Part shown: positions 13,351 through 24,708 of the stretch, in pieces
How the letters are laid out: each line of letters starts with the position of its first letter
Numbering within the stretch: the stretch's first letter is position 1
From: Aquilaria yunnanensis
Taxonomy: Eukaryota; Streptophyta; Magnoliopsida; Malvales; Thymelaeaceae
Direction: 5' to 3'
Assembly: GCA_039654915.1 (NCBI GenBank)
Contig: CM077599.1
Location: 17,238,501-17,302,500, forward strand
DNA: 64,000 bases
Notes under the pieces: generated by a model
Told to the model about the DNA's origin: nothing
Seen by the model: the letters and a program-made list of their open reading frames with translations, nothing else
The model's database searches: none
Translations under genes and position numbers: made by a program

Positions 13351-14790
13351 AAAGCCAATTCATTTTAGTTTAAACCAACTTAATCTAAAATGCCTTATTT
13401 TTATGTTTATATTTTTTTTTAGGCCAAAATGCATCATTAGTCCCTTAACTTTTCCAACTCGCACGAGTTAGTCCCTTAACTTAGACTTAGCACGATCTAA
13501 TCCTCTAAATTTGAAAAATGGTGCGACTTAGTCCCTTGCTAACGGAATGAGCTACGGTGTTAGTGGCTTGCTGAGGTAAAATTATGCTATAAGTCACTAA
13601 ACTTTATTTGGTAGTTTACATTTGTGCCTAGATATTTTATACTTTCAATTCAGTCATGAAACCCAATTGGCAGCGTTTCTTTTCTCCCTCGCCGTCAGCT
13701 ATATTCTCCAACGCCGCCGACTGGCCTTACTTCCCCAGTGTCATTCCCTTCGACCTCGCCTCCCCTTACCTCGTCGTCGTCCTTGCCCCCCTCGCCTCGT
13801 CATCGTCCTCGCCTCCCCTCTCATCAGCCTCGTTTTCCAGTCGGACCTCGCATCACTGCCCATCGGCCTCGCTTGCCGTCACTGCCATGTCCATCAACGA
13901 CCCTGCAATGAAATGGAAAAAGAATAGCAAAACGAACAGCGACAATCAGATCTGATCGATTCGAGATAGGAACAAAACAAAGCCAACCCTTGACAGGTCA
14001 AGGATCTGCTCCAGACTCACCTCTCAACAACAATCGCCATCCCCCTGTTGTCCAAAAAACCGAAACCCAACCCTTGAACGGTCAAGGATCTGCTTCTACC
14101 TCCGATTTCTTGCCCTAATCCCACCTCCGATTACGACCTCGCCATCATCCTTCCTGGCCGAGTTTGGTCGATCAACGTCACGGGAACGACAGATACTCTA
14201 TCGTCGGTTGAAGAAGATCCAGGTTTATAACTGGGGAAACTTCATGTTAGTCATTTATTTCATCTAATAAATATGCTTTGGCATTTAGTGTTATTTATTT
14301 TGCAGTTTAGTTACTGTCACGTGTTTTGCACTGTAGTCCCCGTCTACTGATGGGCTAACTCGCGCACTTTATCAAAGTTTAGGGATTAAATTGCATCATT
14401 TTCAAAGTTAGAGAACTAAGTCATGATGAATCAAAGTTGAGGGACTAACTCGCGCGAGTTGACAAAGTTAAGGGACTAATGATGCATTTTGGCCTTTTTT
14501 TTATCCAAAACCAATTTCATTTGAAAGTTAATATTATTTAAGTGAAATAATCTATTGATTGTAAAATTTTTATGTTACCATTATTAGTTTTTATCAATTT
14601 TTATTTTTGGGCATTAAAAAATAAAAATTTATAGAAATTTAATAACATAATAAAATTTTTGTTATAAATGAATTATTGTACCTATATAATATTTTCTTTC
14701 AAATAAAATTGATTCTAGGAAAAAAAGATGTAAAAATAAAAATAAATCATTTTAAATTAAGTTAGCTTAAGTTAAAAAAAATTGGCTTTT
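13351..14790. mobile_element. foldback MITE split by a Mutator-like element
   Basis: The outer ends are inverted repeats: AAGCCAATTCATTTTAG on the left and AAAAAAATTGGCTTTT on the right. The sequence to the right of the inner element (14504-14790) matches the MITE at 28945-29306. The left arm (13351-13431) matches the other end of that same MITE. So a MITE of about 370 bp was opened by the insertion at 13432. Confidence 0.65.
13432..14494. mobile_element. non-autonomous Mutator-like element (MULE) with 9-bp target duplication
   Basis: Long terminal inverted repeats: the left begins GGCCAAAATGCATCATTAG and the right ends CTAATGATGCATTTTGGCC. The 9-base target duplication TTTTTTTTA lies at 13423-13431 and 14495-14503. 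The interior (about 13650-14230) is clearly more GC-rich than the surroundings and contains two copies of a GGTCAAGGATCTGCT phrase. It has no transposase. The interior may be captured host sequence (Pack-MULE style), but I recognise no gene in it. Confidence 0.82.
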
Positions 14791-17440
14791 ATGCTTAAGC
14801 CTAGGCGTCACAGAATTCTTTTGACAAAACACACTTCATTCCAATTAAAAGTGAGTCAAACAACATCTTACAAACTAATGATGACATAAGACTTTAAAAG
14901 ATAATAAAAATATAAAATTGCCATAAAAGCTACTCATTACTGCAATATCAAATGAATGTAAGAAAATCAGATCAAGCCAAATATTTCAAGTAAGCCAAAA
15001 TAAATCTGGAATATAAAACTGACAAATAACTGTAATAAAGCCCAGACTAAGCTAACAATAACCAAGCAATGCTATAACCAATTAGATATCAGAGACTTGA
15101 ATAAGACTATTTATAAAACGAGAAGATTACCCATAAAACCTAACAAAAATAAAGAGTGACTTTATTCTTTATAATCATCTCAATATCTATTGTCAAGTAT
15201 TAGGACACCCCAGTAGAGTCGAGATTCTGGTAAACCCAAGGATCTTGGATCCATCATTGTCGCATTCAATTAAAGATCTACCTTATGAAAGTCTTAAATC
15301 ATTTTTTAACACCAAGATCTAAAAAAGATAGCATCCATTATAAAATTCGATATATAACATTGGAAAAAGGTCGATCAAACAATAAAAAAAATTGAAAGAG
15401 AACCAGTCAAATCTAGGCCAAAGTTTGAATCTGGTCGAAAATGACAAAGAATTATAGGGGAGACACCAAAAGAGAATTAGTTGAAAAGGAGGAGATTACA
15501 AAACCCTTTTACTGTACACAAGAGCATTGAATGACATGAATTTTGTTTTTAGGTCACAATGGAAATAAAAAAAATATAATGAGTAATCAAAATAATGTGT
15601 TTGTAAAGTATCAATGACCATATTAAAAAATTTTGGAAGCTAGAGACCAAAATAACATTAACACGGCTATTATAAATTAAGAACATGAATGAAATTTACT
15701 CGTACAAAATCATTAAACCCTAATTTGGTTCATAGAATATAGGAAATATGGGTGCATTTAAGGGAATAATCCAAAAGTGATTTTTAATTATTATTTAAAT
15801 ATACCCGATTACTTAATGTGTATATTCATGGATAGAGGCTTAGAGGGAAGGCATGGGAAAGGGGAGAGCACCTACTTTTCCTTCGGTGTTTGGATAAAAA
15901 GAAAACATATAGAGAAGTTTAGAAGGGATATGCTTATTCCCTTTATATCCCTTGCTTTGTTGATTTTGTTAATCCCCCTAAATCATGCAGAAATGAAGGG
16001 GAGCATTACCATCTAAATCATCAAATTTTCTTATTACAATATTGCCCCCAAGCTCATCCTGTAAATTCTTCAGTGAGAAAATGGTTGAGCCCAATTTAAT
16101 ATTTTGGATCTCAGACTCAACAATCGTGTCTTGTAGCAAGAAGGCTACATGCGATGTTGTCTTTGTTTCTAAAAAGCTCCTCTGCAACACCAGCAAAGCC
16201 GCCTGGATTACCATAACCACATTATTAATTCTTGTTCTGCTTCACCATTGGTAACAACTCAACAAGCTTTAACTTCAGTAAGTCAGCCTTATTGGTGCCA
16301 CACATGCTTCCACTTCGCATAATTGATTTTGAAGTTAGAAATTTTTTTAGAATTATTTTTATCTAGCTTCTGGATTTTTGAGATGCAATAAGCATTTGGT
16401 TGTAGTTGAGGCTTTTAGTCAATCATTTTAGTTTGTAATTTATAACTGAAGTTGTATCTATAATACATATATAAATTTGGGCATCACTTGCAATAAATTT
16501 GAACTTAACTATTAATGATTATATCATTTCGTAGTTGCCTCTTCATATTTGAGTTTTCATAAACTTGGATAAATTGACTTCTTAAATTTCCAACTTAACT
16601 CCTAATCTTCACTAATTATTATACCAAGTCCTTTACACTTCTCAATATAACTTTCATGCATTTCTTAGTCTAAAGTCACTTATAAAAGTACATCTTTGTC
16701 CACAAATTAAAAGCCAAAATTATCTCTTTATCTTTTATTTCAAGAATCAACAAATGATCAAACTAATATTCTTTGGCTAATTGAAAGTAAATAAATAAAT
16801 AAATAACATATACCACACTATTTCTCTGCATACAAGCAAAAAGGTATGACTTCTTTTGCATGAAACGCAACATAGATTCATGGAAAATTCATTCTCCTTT
16901 TAGTTATGGTGAGAATAATTGTGAAAAGAGTACAAGCTTTTGAACATCATTTGGTTACATTGTTTTTATAGCACAAAAAGGCATATGTTCTCAATTTTAC
17001 TTATTTTTTTTCACTTTACCATTGTGAACGTGTGTATAACTATACTGACAACCAAATCTATGCTTGTTTACTATGATAATAACTGAATGATGCTATGGAT
17101 GTATTTTTTTTTTTTACTTTGCATATGTTTGGAATTAAATGATATAATCATCAACAGTTAAGTTCAAATTTATTGCAAGTGATGCCCAATTTTACATATA
17201 TATTATAGACAGATGTATTATAAATTTTAATAATGTTTATTTATTTATTTACTTTTTATTTATTTATAAGTTACCTTTTGATGACAAAAACATGTTAAAT
17301 ATGTAGATATTGCATCATTTTGGTTATTGAAATAATCTTAAATCAAATTACAAACCTATAAAGTTGTTACTACCATAATCATCATGAAAGACTATCAAAG
17401 TTTAAATTAAAAACGTTTATCCCAAGAAATGTTGAAATAA
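14791..17440. other. intergenic, AT-rich; one unassigned ORF fragment
   Basis: Mostly AT-rich with no recognisable gene. A short minus-strand frame at 15978-16220 (80 codons) has ordinary amino-acid composition but no family I recognise, and may be a captured fragment. An (AAAT)n tract lies at 16786-16806. Confidence 0.45.
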
Positions 17441-17816
17441 TCATGGGCTGTTAGAGTGACAGAATTCAAGTAGCTTTGGCGACTTGGGAAATGGTGGGAG
17501 CTCAACTTTAGGCAATTCAGGTTTTGGCAATTCTAGCATTGGTAGGACTTTGACTTCAGGCAATTTAGGCACTTCAGGTTCTGGCAACTCTGGCTATGGT
17601 TGAACTTTAACTTTAGTCAACTAAGGTTTTGGCAGCTCGGGCGTTGGTGGGAGTTCGGTTTTATGTAGAGATGGCAACTGAGGCAATTCTAATTTGGGAA
17701 GCTCCAGGATCTGAAAAAGCCAACGATCTAGAAGCTGAGTTAGCTTTTCCGCTTTTTGAGCATATAGCGATAAGGAAAAGAGAAAGAGGAAGTGCATGGA
17801 ACTGATGGAAAGCCAT
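17441..17816 (-). pseudogene. PELPK-type proline-rich cell-wall protein, pseudogene 1
   Basis: The minus strand shows a start at 17816 followed by a hydrophobic leader (LPLSLFLIAIC), then a shift of frame into a run of PELPK-type motifs (LELPK, TPELPK, PELPEPEVPKLPE, LELPKPELPK), ending at TGA 17441-17443. This composition is that of the PELPK1 family (At5g09530 type), secreted cell-wall proteins built from Pro-Glu-Leu-Pro-Lys repeats. The repeat frame holds two TAG codons, and leader and repeat frames disagree, so it is not expected to make the full protein. A TATA-like box lies about 100 bases upstream. A second copy lies at 20498-24708. Confidence 0.75.
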
Positions 17817-17910
17817 GTTGATCAAACTTCAAAGGAGACGTTGCAAACACAGTAACATGTACACAACACAAGGATTTAAATAATGATGGCCTCTGTCATA
17901 TACAAAGTGA

Positions 17911-17920
17911 ACTTTTTATA
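17911..17920 (-). promoter_or_regulatory. TATA-like box of PELPK pseudogene 1
   Basis: Minus-strand TATAAAAAGT about 95-105 bases upstream of the start codon at 17816. Consistent with a normal plant core promoter for a gene that later decayed. Confidence 0.45.
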
Positions 17921-17929
17921 GTTGGGGAA

Positions 17930-19394
17930 TAATAGAGCGGAGAGTTGTTGAGTTGGGTTTTGCATGAACTTCTATCTTCAGTTGTTAAACTTTCTCACCA
18001 ACACAAATGACTTGTTTCATCTTGTCCGAAAGTCTAGCAGCTCAAATCCAAATCTCTCACCAACACCCCACTACAAGGTGGTTTTGTTTTAAGTACTGTA
18101 ACAAGTTTTTCAATTTTTTTCTTTCTTTTTTTCATAATTATCATTTTCTTATTTTTATAGCACTCTATGTATCCAAATTTAACAATTTTTCAAAATTTTA
18201 AATGATTTAAAAAAATTAAATATTTTTACATTATTTCTTTTTCCAAATTTAAGAGATGAAATATATATTTGAGAAGGCTTTGGTAGCTCACATTCTCATC
18301 CATGTCAAGCCAACTACAAGTCATAGTTAAACATGTGCCACTGTGGGAGGCAATTGAGCTAACGAAATACCAAAGTTATTTCAATTAGTGTGTTAGTGTA
18401 TCAAATAGTGGTAAATACAATACCATGGGTCAGATTACGAAATTGAGCATTTGAAAAATCAAATCTATAGGCTACAAATCTAAAATATTTGAACTATGAG
18501 AATAAATGAATAACTTCATCTTGTTGTCATACAAAAAGCCCAATAAAAACTAGCCAATCGCGGCCTGGCCCTACGATGTTTACATATAAGGCTCAGGTTG
18601 TTATTTAATCGATCATTTAGTGACTTGTACTTTTGATCGTTTTCAATTCAATCTCGCCTCAACTAACTTTGTTCCCGGAGCAACATCCTTTACGACTACC
18701 TCCCAACCCCATAGCTCCAGCGATATCTCCTTTTGGGAATTTTCTAAGATGTTATATACCTGATTCTAATTACCAAAAAATAACTTTATTTTTCATTTGT
18801 TTTAAAATTAAAGTCAATTATGAAGGAATTATGGGTCAATAAAAATTCTGTTAAATAGAAATCTTTTTGCAGTTCCAAGTTGAGCTTTAAACATAAAACA
18901 CGGTTGCTCTTTGATGTAATTTATTTGGTTTTTATTTTTATATTTTTGTATTTAGAAGCATGCTTACAAATATACAATGAAAGAGGAATTAACATTCTAA
19001 GTAAAATGAGGAGAATGTCAACTTTTTCAGGATCTAAGGGGCAACCAAACCATTTTTTGTGACATTTTTTTAGAAGAGATATTGTTAATGTTTTAACCGT
19101 TACATCAAAGTAATGAGCACTAATTTCTTTTGTTTTTTAAATTACTTGTTTGTAGTCACTTTCATTTTCCCCACTTAATTACACTTGATATATAAGCAAT
19201 TGATTAAACATAATTGATTATTACTTCTCTTATAGTTATATATATTGTCCAAGTTACGTCTCTCCTACGTTCGACTCCTTGGAGAAATTATATATTGTAC
19301 ATAGAGTGAAGTGATATTAGGCATAGCGTGGCGTTAAGGGCTTTGACAATTATTAAATTAATCAATTTCTTTTGATTTTAAAATTTTCTCTTTT
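17930..19394. other. intergenic; no gene supported
   Basis: AT-rich with only short open frames and no motif I can assign on either strand. Confidence 0.5.
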
Positions 19395-19865
19395 TTTTTT
19401 TTAAAAAATTACAAAAACCTCTCAGTGGTTTTGTCTAACCTACACTTTGTCTCCTCTATTTTAAAAAACCTACACTTTACCTTATGTTTCCTACAGTGTC
19501 TGACAACAGCTTCTAAAACCCTAATCTAAACTATCTAATAATCATGCTTCAATAATTTTAAAATTTTTTATATTTTTTTCATAGCTACCCGACCTTTAAA
19601 AGATACTTATATATATTTACAAAGAGAAAAATGCATTTACAGAAAGAAAAAATTGAAAATTGAAAATTTATATTAATTATAAAAAAATATTTAAGGGATT
19701 TAAATTACTGAAAGATAATTATCATATAGTTTAGATATATTTTCATAAATTGTTATTAGACAGTGTACAAAATATAAGGGGTAAAATGTAAGTTTTTAAA
19801 AATAGAGAGAGCAAACAGTAGGTTAGAACATACCTCAGTGTGTAATTCTATATTTTCCTTTTTTT
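19395..19865. mobile_element. long-TIR non-autonomous DNA element (about 470 bp)
   Basis: The left 80-100 bases (CTCTCAGTGGTTTTGTCTAA, then CCTACACTTTG) recur inverted at the right end (TTAGAACATACCTCAGTGTG and CAAACAGTAGG). Such long imperfect TIRs suggest a Mutator-like MITE. Exact ends and target duplication were not resolved. Confidence 0.55.
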
Positions 19866-20087
19866 TGGCTTCTTAGAATTTTTTGCATAAAATAAGATTT
19901 AAAGTTTTTAAAAAGAATGAAAGGGTATCTCGTACCCTAGCTGTAGTGCATGCTAAAGCCCATACCATTCCGTTTGACTGACATTTCCAATTTGAATTTT
20001 CTCACAAAACAACTACAAGTGGGGAGAATACAAATTAAATATAAAAAATGCAAATTACAACACATGATCAGAACATTATAACATGTA

Positions 20088-20324
20088 CTCTCTCCATTAC
20101 ATATTCTTTACACAATTTCAATTTTTTGACTTAAATTTGACCTAGATTTATTTATATTAATATTTGCTAAAAATTTTTAAAAAATTTTTAATTTTGAAAC
20201 TACAAGATTTATAGTTTTTTAATATAATTTTTTAAATTTTTTTAATAAATATTAATATAAAGAAATTTAAGTCAAACTTAAGTAAAAAAACTGAAATGGT
20301 GTAAAAAACTTAGGACGGAAATAA
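20088..20324. mobile_element. Stowaway-like MITE
   Basis: The left end CTCTCTCCATTACATATTC and the inverted right end (minus-strand TTATTTCCGTCCTAAG) align over 26 bases with the same ACAC continuation. It is flanked by TA dinucleotides. Strongly AT-rich and palindromic, no coding capacity. Confidence 0.65.
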
Positions 20325-21349
20325 TATAACATTACAACATATATAGGCACTCAACAAGAAAAATAAAATAAAATAAAATCAGCAAAGGCACCCCAAGTAA
20401 TAGCTAAAACATAAACATGCATCCCACACAAATGCAATCAACAAAACATACAAATAATTAAATCCCTACAAACCCATAACATAGCCTACGATTCTTCTCA
20501 GGGACTGCCAGCGGTACTTACAGTTGGGATTGGGACTTCGGGCAATTTTGGTAGTTGGGGTTTTGGCAACTCTAGCAATGGTGGAAATTGGACTAGGAGA
20601 GAAGGCAGCTTTGGGCAATTCATATTTCACTACTAAAAAAAGCTTAATTTCCAACTGCCATTTCCAACTGCCAGCCGTTGGAAATATTACATTTCCAACG
20701 GCTGGCAGTTGGAAATGGGACAGTTGGAAATCAATTCGTTGGAAGTTTTCTTTCCAACTGCCCAGGTTTTAGCAGTTGGAATTTCCAACTGTCAGCCGTT
20801 GGAAAATAAGCAGTTGGAGAATTTCCAACGGCTGAAGGTTTTTTTTAAAATTTTTTTGTTCCAACTGCTAAGGCAGTTGGAAATTTTCCATATTTTCCAA
20901 CTGCTCAGGCAATTGGAAATATTCCATATTTTCCAACTGCTCAGGCAGTTGGAAAATTACCATAATTTTCCAACTGCCTGAGCAGTTGGAAAATTTGCTG
21001 GGCAGTCGGAAAAAGCAGTTGAAAATGTAGGCTTATTTACTTTCCGTTCCGAAATATTTTGTTATTGATTGAATAGTGCATTCGCATTGATTGTTTGCTT
21101 TAAACTTCAACCTATTATATTCTAGATAATTATATCGATTGTAGTTAAATTTTTTACTACAATTACATAACAATAAATTTTAAACGACCTAAACACATAC
21201 ACAATTCAAATTACTACGTCATTATATAAATGTACTTATAAATCCACACATAAGCTTTTATAGTAGAAATTACATTGCTCCATTATCCAACTAAATGTTT
21301 GTTTGTTAATAAACACACATAGTAGCATGATATACCTGATATATTCTTA

Positions 21350-21545
21350 ATCCGATTCCGAGTCATCATCATTATCATCATGAGGCGCGGGCGATGGAAT
21401 GCCAATTGACTTACATATGTACTCGAGCTAAATCCGTTGTCTCCATTTCAGACGCTCTAGCTTCCGCTCATAATGTGATGCTTGTTGTGCAGTTTGCTCT
21501 GCTACGACTCGCTGTACTTGTTGCGTGAACTCTAGAGTCTATGTG
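21350..21545 (-). pseudogene. C-terminal remnant of a CACTA-encoded plant transposon protein
   Basis: The minus strand reads through EFTQQV, then AEQTAQQASHYERKLERLKW, and ends in an acidic DDNDDDSESD tail. This coiled, Gln-rich then acidic end resembles the C-terminus of En/Spm (Ptta-type) proteins of plant CACTA elements. It carries a stop and has no upstream transposase domain. Confidence 0.5.
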
Positions 21546-21689
21546 ACATTGTACGTACTAAGAAAATAAATAACCCAAACAATTGAGTTCAAACTACTAA
21601 AGATTTAGTATTTTTGACATATACAAACTAATTTCACATACAAATATACTACGTAAACAATACACTTAAAAGAACATATTTTAAATATT

Positions 21690-22745
21690 CAAACTAATTT
21701 TACACAACAATTAAATATAAAACCTAATCAATTTACTGACAACTTATTATTAACTATTTGAAATTAAACTAAATAATTTCACAAATAAATATACAACCTA
21801 AATAATTTACTTCCAACCAAATTATTTATTATCCACAAAGTATACAAACTAATTTTACAGAAATATTAAATATACTACCTAATCAATTAACTTGCAACTA
21901 ATTTTTCACAATTTTTAATTAAACTCAATATTTTGACGTATACATATATTACCCACACATTTTACTTAAAAGTAATTATTTTTTATTTTTAATTTAATCC
22001 CAAAATTCAGGAAAAACTAAGAAAATGTACATAAATGTTAAATTATAACGGGTCACCCAAATAGTTCAAATCCAACCATCAACAACAATACATCACCAAT
22101 ATTTCACAAATTTTACTACAAAATACCATGAAATAATCGGAATATTACCTATTTTTTGGAAAATAAAAAAATTAAAAATACGTTCTAAACAAATAAAAAT
22201 TTAAGTGAGAGTAAATTTAAGTGTAGATTACTTACATAGTAATTTTACACAAAAATTAAATATACTACCTAATCAATTTACTTACAACTTATTATTAACT
22301 ATTTTAAATTAAATTAAATAATTTCACACACAAATATACAACCTAAATAATTTACTTCCAAAGTACTTATTTATTATATCTAAATATAGAAACTAATTTT
22401 ACACAAATATTAAATATACCACCTAATCAATTAACTGACAATAAATTTTTCATAATTTTTAATTAAACTCAATATTTTGACATATACATATATTACCCAC
22501 ACATTTTACTTAAAAGTAATTATTTTCTATTTTTTATTTAATCCAAAAATTTAGAAAAAACCTAAGAAAATGCACATAAATGTTAAATTATAATGGGTCA
22601 CCGAAATAGTTCAAATCCAACCATCAACAACAATAAATCACAAATATTTCACAAATTTTACTCCAAAATACAATGAAATAATCGGAATATTAACTAATTT
22701 TTGAAAAATAAAAAAATTAAAAATACGTTCTAAACAAACATACCT
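21690..22745. repeat. internal tandem duplication of about 545 bp in the CACTA element
   Basis: The segment around 21690-22199 recurs around 22240-22745 with an offset of about 545 bases (compare GGTCACCC at 22051 and GGTCACCG at 22596, each followed by ATAGTTCAAATCCAACCATC). The copies differ at scattered positions, so the duplication is not very recent. Confidence 0.8.
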
Positions 22746-23104
22746 CAAATCCGACTTCAGTTGCTTCAAATACCTCCAAATAGCTTCAAATCAGCTACGA
22801 CAACGAAAATCAAAACCCATTATCAACAAACAACCGATCCAAATTCGATAAAAAAAATTGAAAAAATATTCACACTAACCTACAGATCAATGAAATGAAG
22901 ATCAGATCCACGTTTTACTAAGCTCAACGAAGCAATTTCACCCCTTAATTTGTCAAACGAATGTGTTGTGTGTGCGTGTGGGAGGAAGGAAACACAGAGG
23001 GGGAGAGAGGCGAAGAAGAAGAAGAACAGAAGAAGAAGAAGACGATGGCTGCGTTTCGGGGGAGGGGGGAATTTAAAATAGAAAAATCAAAACGCACCGT
23101 ATAC

Positions 23105-24395
23105 AATTAATGATTTTCCAACGGCTCAAGCCGTTGAAAAAAGTAAATGGGAAAAAAAATATTTTTTCGTCTCAACTGCAATAATTGCACCTTTCAAAAA
23201 CCAATTATTTCACCATTTTCCAACGGCTTTAGCTGTTGGAAATATTAAATATTAAGCAATAATATTTTTTTGTTCAAAAACCAATTATTTAACCATTTTC
23301 CAACGGCTTAGCCGTTGGAAAATATAAAAAATTAAACAATAATAATTTTTTCACTTCAAAAACCGATTATTTCACCATTTTCCAACGGCTTCGGCCGTTG
23401 GAAATATTAAAAATTAAACAATAATATTTTTTTCGCTTCAAAACCCAATTAGTTCACCATTTTCCAATGGCTTCGGCCGTTGGAAATATTAAAAATTAAA
23501 CAATAATATTTTTTTCGCTTCAAAACCCAATTAGTTCACCATTTTCCAACGGCTTCGGCCGTTGGAAATATTAAAAATTAAACAATAATATTTTTCACTT
23601 CAAAAACCAATTATTTCACCATTTTCCAACGGCTTCAGCCGTTGGAAATATTAAAAATTAAACAATAATAATTTTTTTGCTTCAAAAACCAATTATTTCA
23701 CCATTTTCCAACGACTAAGGCCGTTGGAAATATTAAAAATTAAACAATAATAATTTTTTCGCTTCAAAAACCAATTATTTCACCATTTTCCAACGGCTTC
23801 AGCCGTTAGAAATATTAAAAATTAAACAATAATATTTTTTTCACTTCAAAACCCAATTAGTTCACCATTTTCCAATGGCTTCGGCCATTGGAAATATTAG
23901 AAATTAAACAATAATATTTTTTCGCTTCAAAAACCAATTATTTCACCATTTTCCAACAGCTTCAGTCGTTGGAAATATTAAAAATTAAACAATAATATTT
24001 TTTTCCCTTCAAAACCCAATTATTTCACCATTTTCCAACGGCTAAAGCCATTGGAAATATTAAAAATTAAACAATAATATTTTTGTCCCTTCAAAAAACA
24101 ATTATTTAACCATTTTCCAACGGTTTTAGCCGTTGGAAATATTAAATATTCAACAATATAATTTTTTTTGCTTTAAAAATGCAATAATTTCACATTTTCC
24201 GCCGTTGGAAATACTAAGTACTAAACTATAATATTTTTTTTCATTCCGAATGCAATAATTTCAACATTTTCCAACGGCTCAAGCCGTTGGAAAATATTAA
24301 ATATTAAACCTCAATATTTTTTTTCGTTTCAAATGCAATAATGTCACCATTTTCCAATGGCTTTAGCCGTTGGAAATATTTTTCAAATTTAGTTT
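23105..24395. repeat. array of about 16 palindromic subterminal repeats, period about 82 bp
   Basis: Each unit contains a hairpin-capable motif TTTTCCAACGGC-N-GCCGTTGGAAAT followed by a spacer like ATTAAAAATTAAACAATAAT and CAAAAACCAATTATTTCACC. About sixteen units occur, for example near 23215, 23298, 23380, 23460, 23540, 23622 and on to 24350. Subterminal repeats in En/Spm are binding sites for the element's own TNPA-type protein; by analogy these are probably such sites. Confidence 0.85.
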
Positions 24396-24708
24396 CTTAA
24401 ATTTCCAACTGCTAGGCCGTTGGAAATTAATTTATGTGTGTTCCAACGGCTCAGGCAGTTGGAAATTTCCAACGGCTTTACCGTTGGAAATAATGGCAGT
24501 TGGAAATTCATGGTTTTTTAGTAGTGTTTTGGCAACTTGGGCAATGGTGAAAGTACAACTAGAAGATGAGGCAACTTATAGGGAATTCCGGCACAGGAAG
24601 GTTGGGTATCTGAAGAAGCCAGTAAGCGGAAATCGAGGTGCTTGTTGAGCACAGAATGATAAGGAGGAGGAGGGTTAGGGCCAGTGCTGGGAATCGAAGG
24701 AGAGCCAT

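Larger units (their letters stand above)
20628..24526. mobile_element. non-autonomous CACTA (En/Spm) transposon, 3.9 kb
   Basis: The element begins CACTACTAAAAAAAGC and ends with its inverse (TTTTTTAGTAGTG), the CACTA hallmark, with a 3-base TTT target duplication at 20625-20627 and 24527-24529. The subterminal regions are packed with TTTCCAACNGC motifs: CAACTGC variants on the left (about 20645-21015) and a regular palindrome array on the right (23110-24390). It lies inside the PELPK gene. Only a short transposon-protein remnant is seen inside, so it would need another element to move. Confidence 0.93.
20498..24708 (-). pseudogene. PELPK-type proline-rich protein, pseudogene 2, split by a CACTA element
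   Basis: The 5' part (24708-24527) starts with an excellent signal peptide (MALLRFPALALTLLLL, then a Ser/Thr cleavage region) and reads into VPEFP, after which the frame breaks before SPLPKLPK. The 3' part (20627-20498) carries YELPK, LELPKPQLPKLPEVP and a TGA at 20498-20500. The 3.9-kb CACTA element sits between them, exactly flanked by a 3-base TTT duplication. Frameshifts exist on both sides of the insertion, so decay is not due to the transposon alone. The family is secreted cell-wall protein; the arrangement with pseudogene 1 suggests a former tandem pair. Confidence 0.72.

Noticed and set aside
13622..13955. Two overlapping plus-strand frames as possible small genes
   Set aside because: They lie inside a non-autonomous Mutator-like element, overlap in different frames and show only low-complexity Ser/Pro/Leu text.
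20709..20981. Open frame with FQLLRQLEIFHI repeats as a repeat protein
   Set aside because: It is the translation of the CAACTGC subterminal repeats of the CACTA element.
23105..24395. Palindrome array as a CRISPR array or satellite
   Set aside because: Plant context; spacers are conserved rather than unique, and the array lies within CACTA ends, so it is a subterminal repeat.
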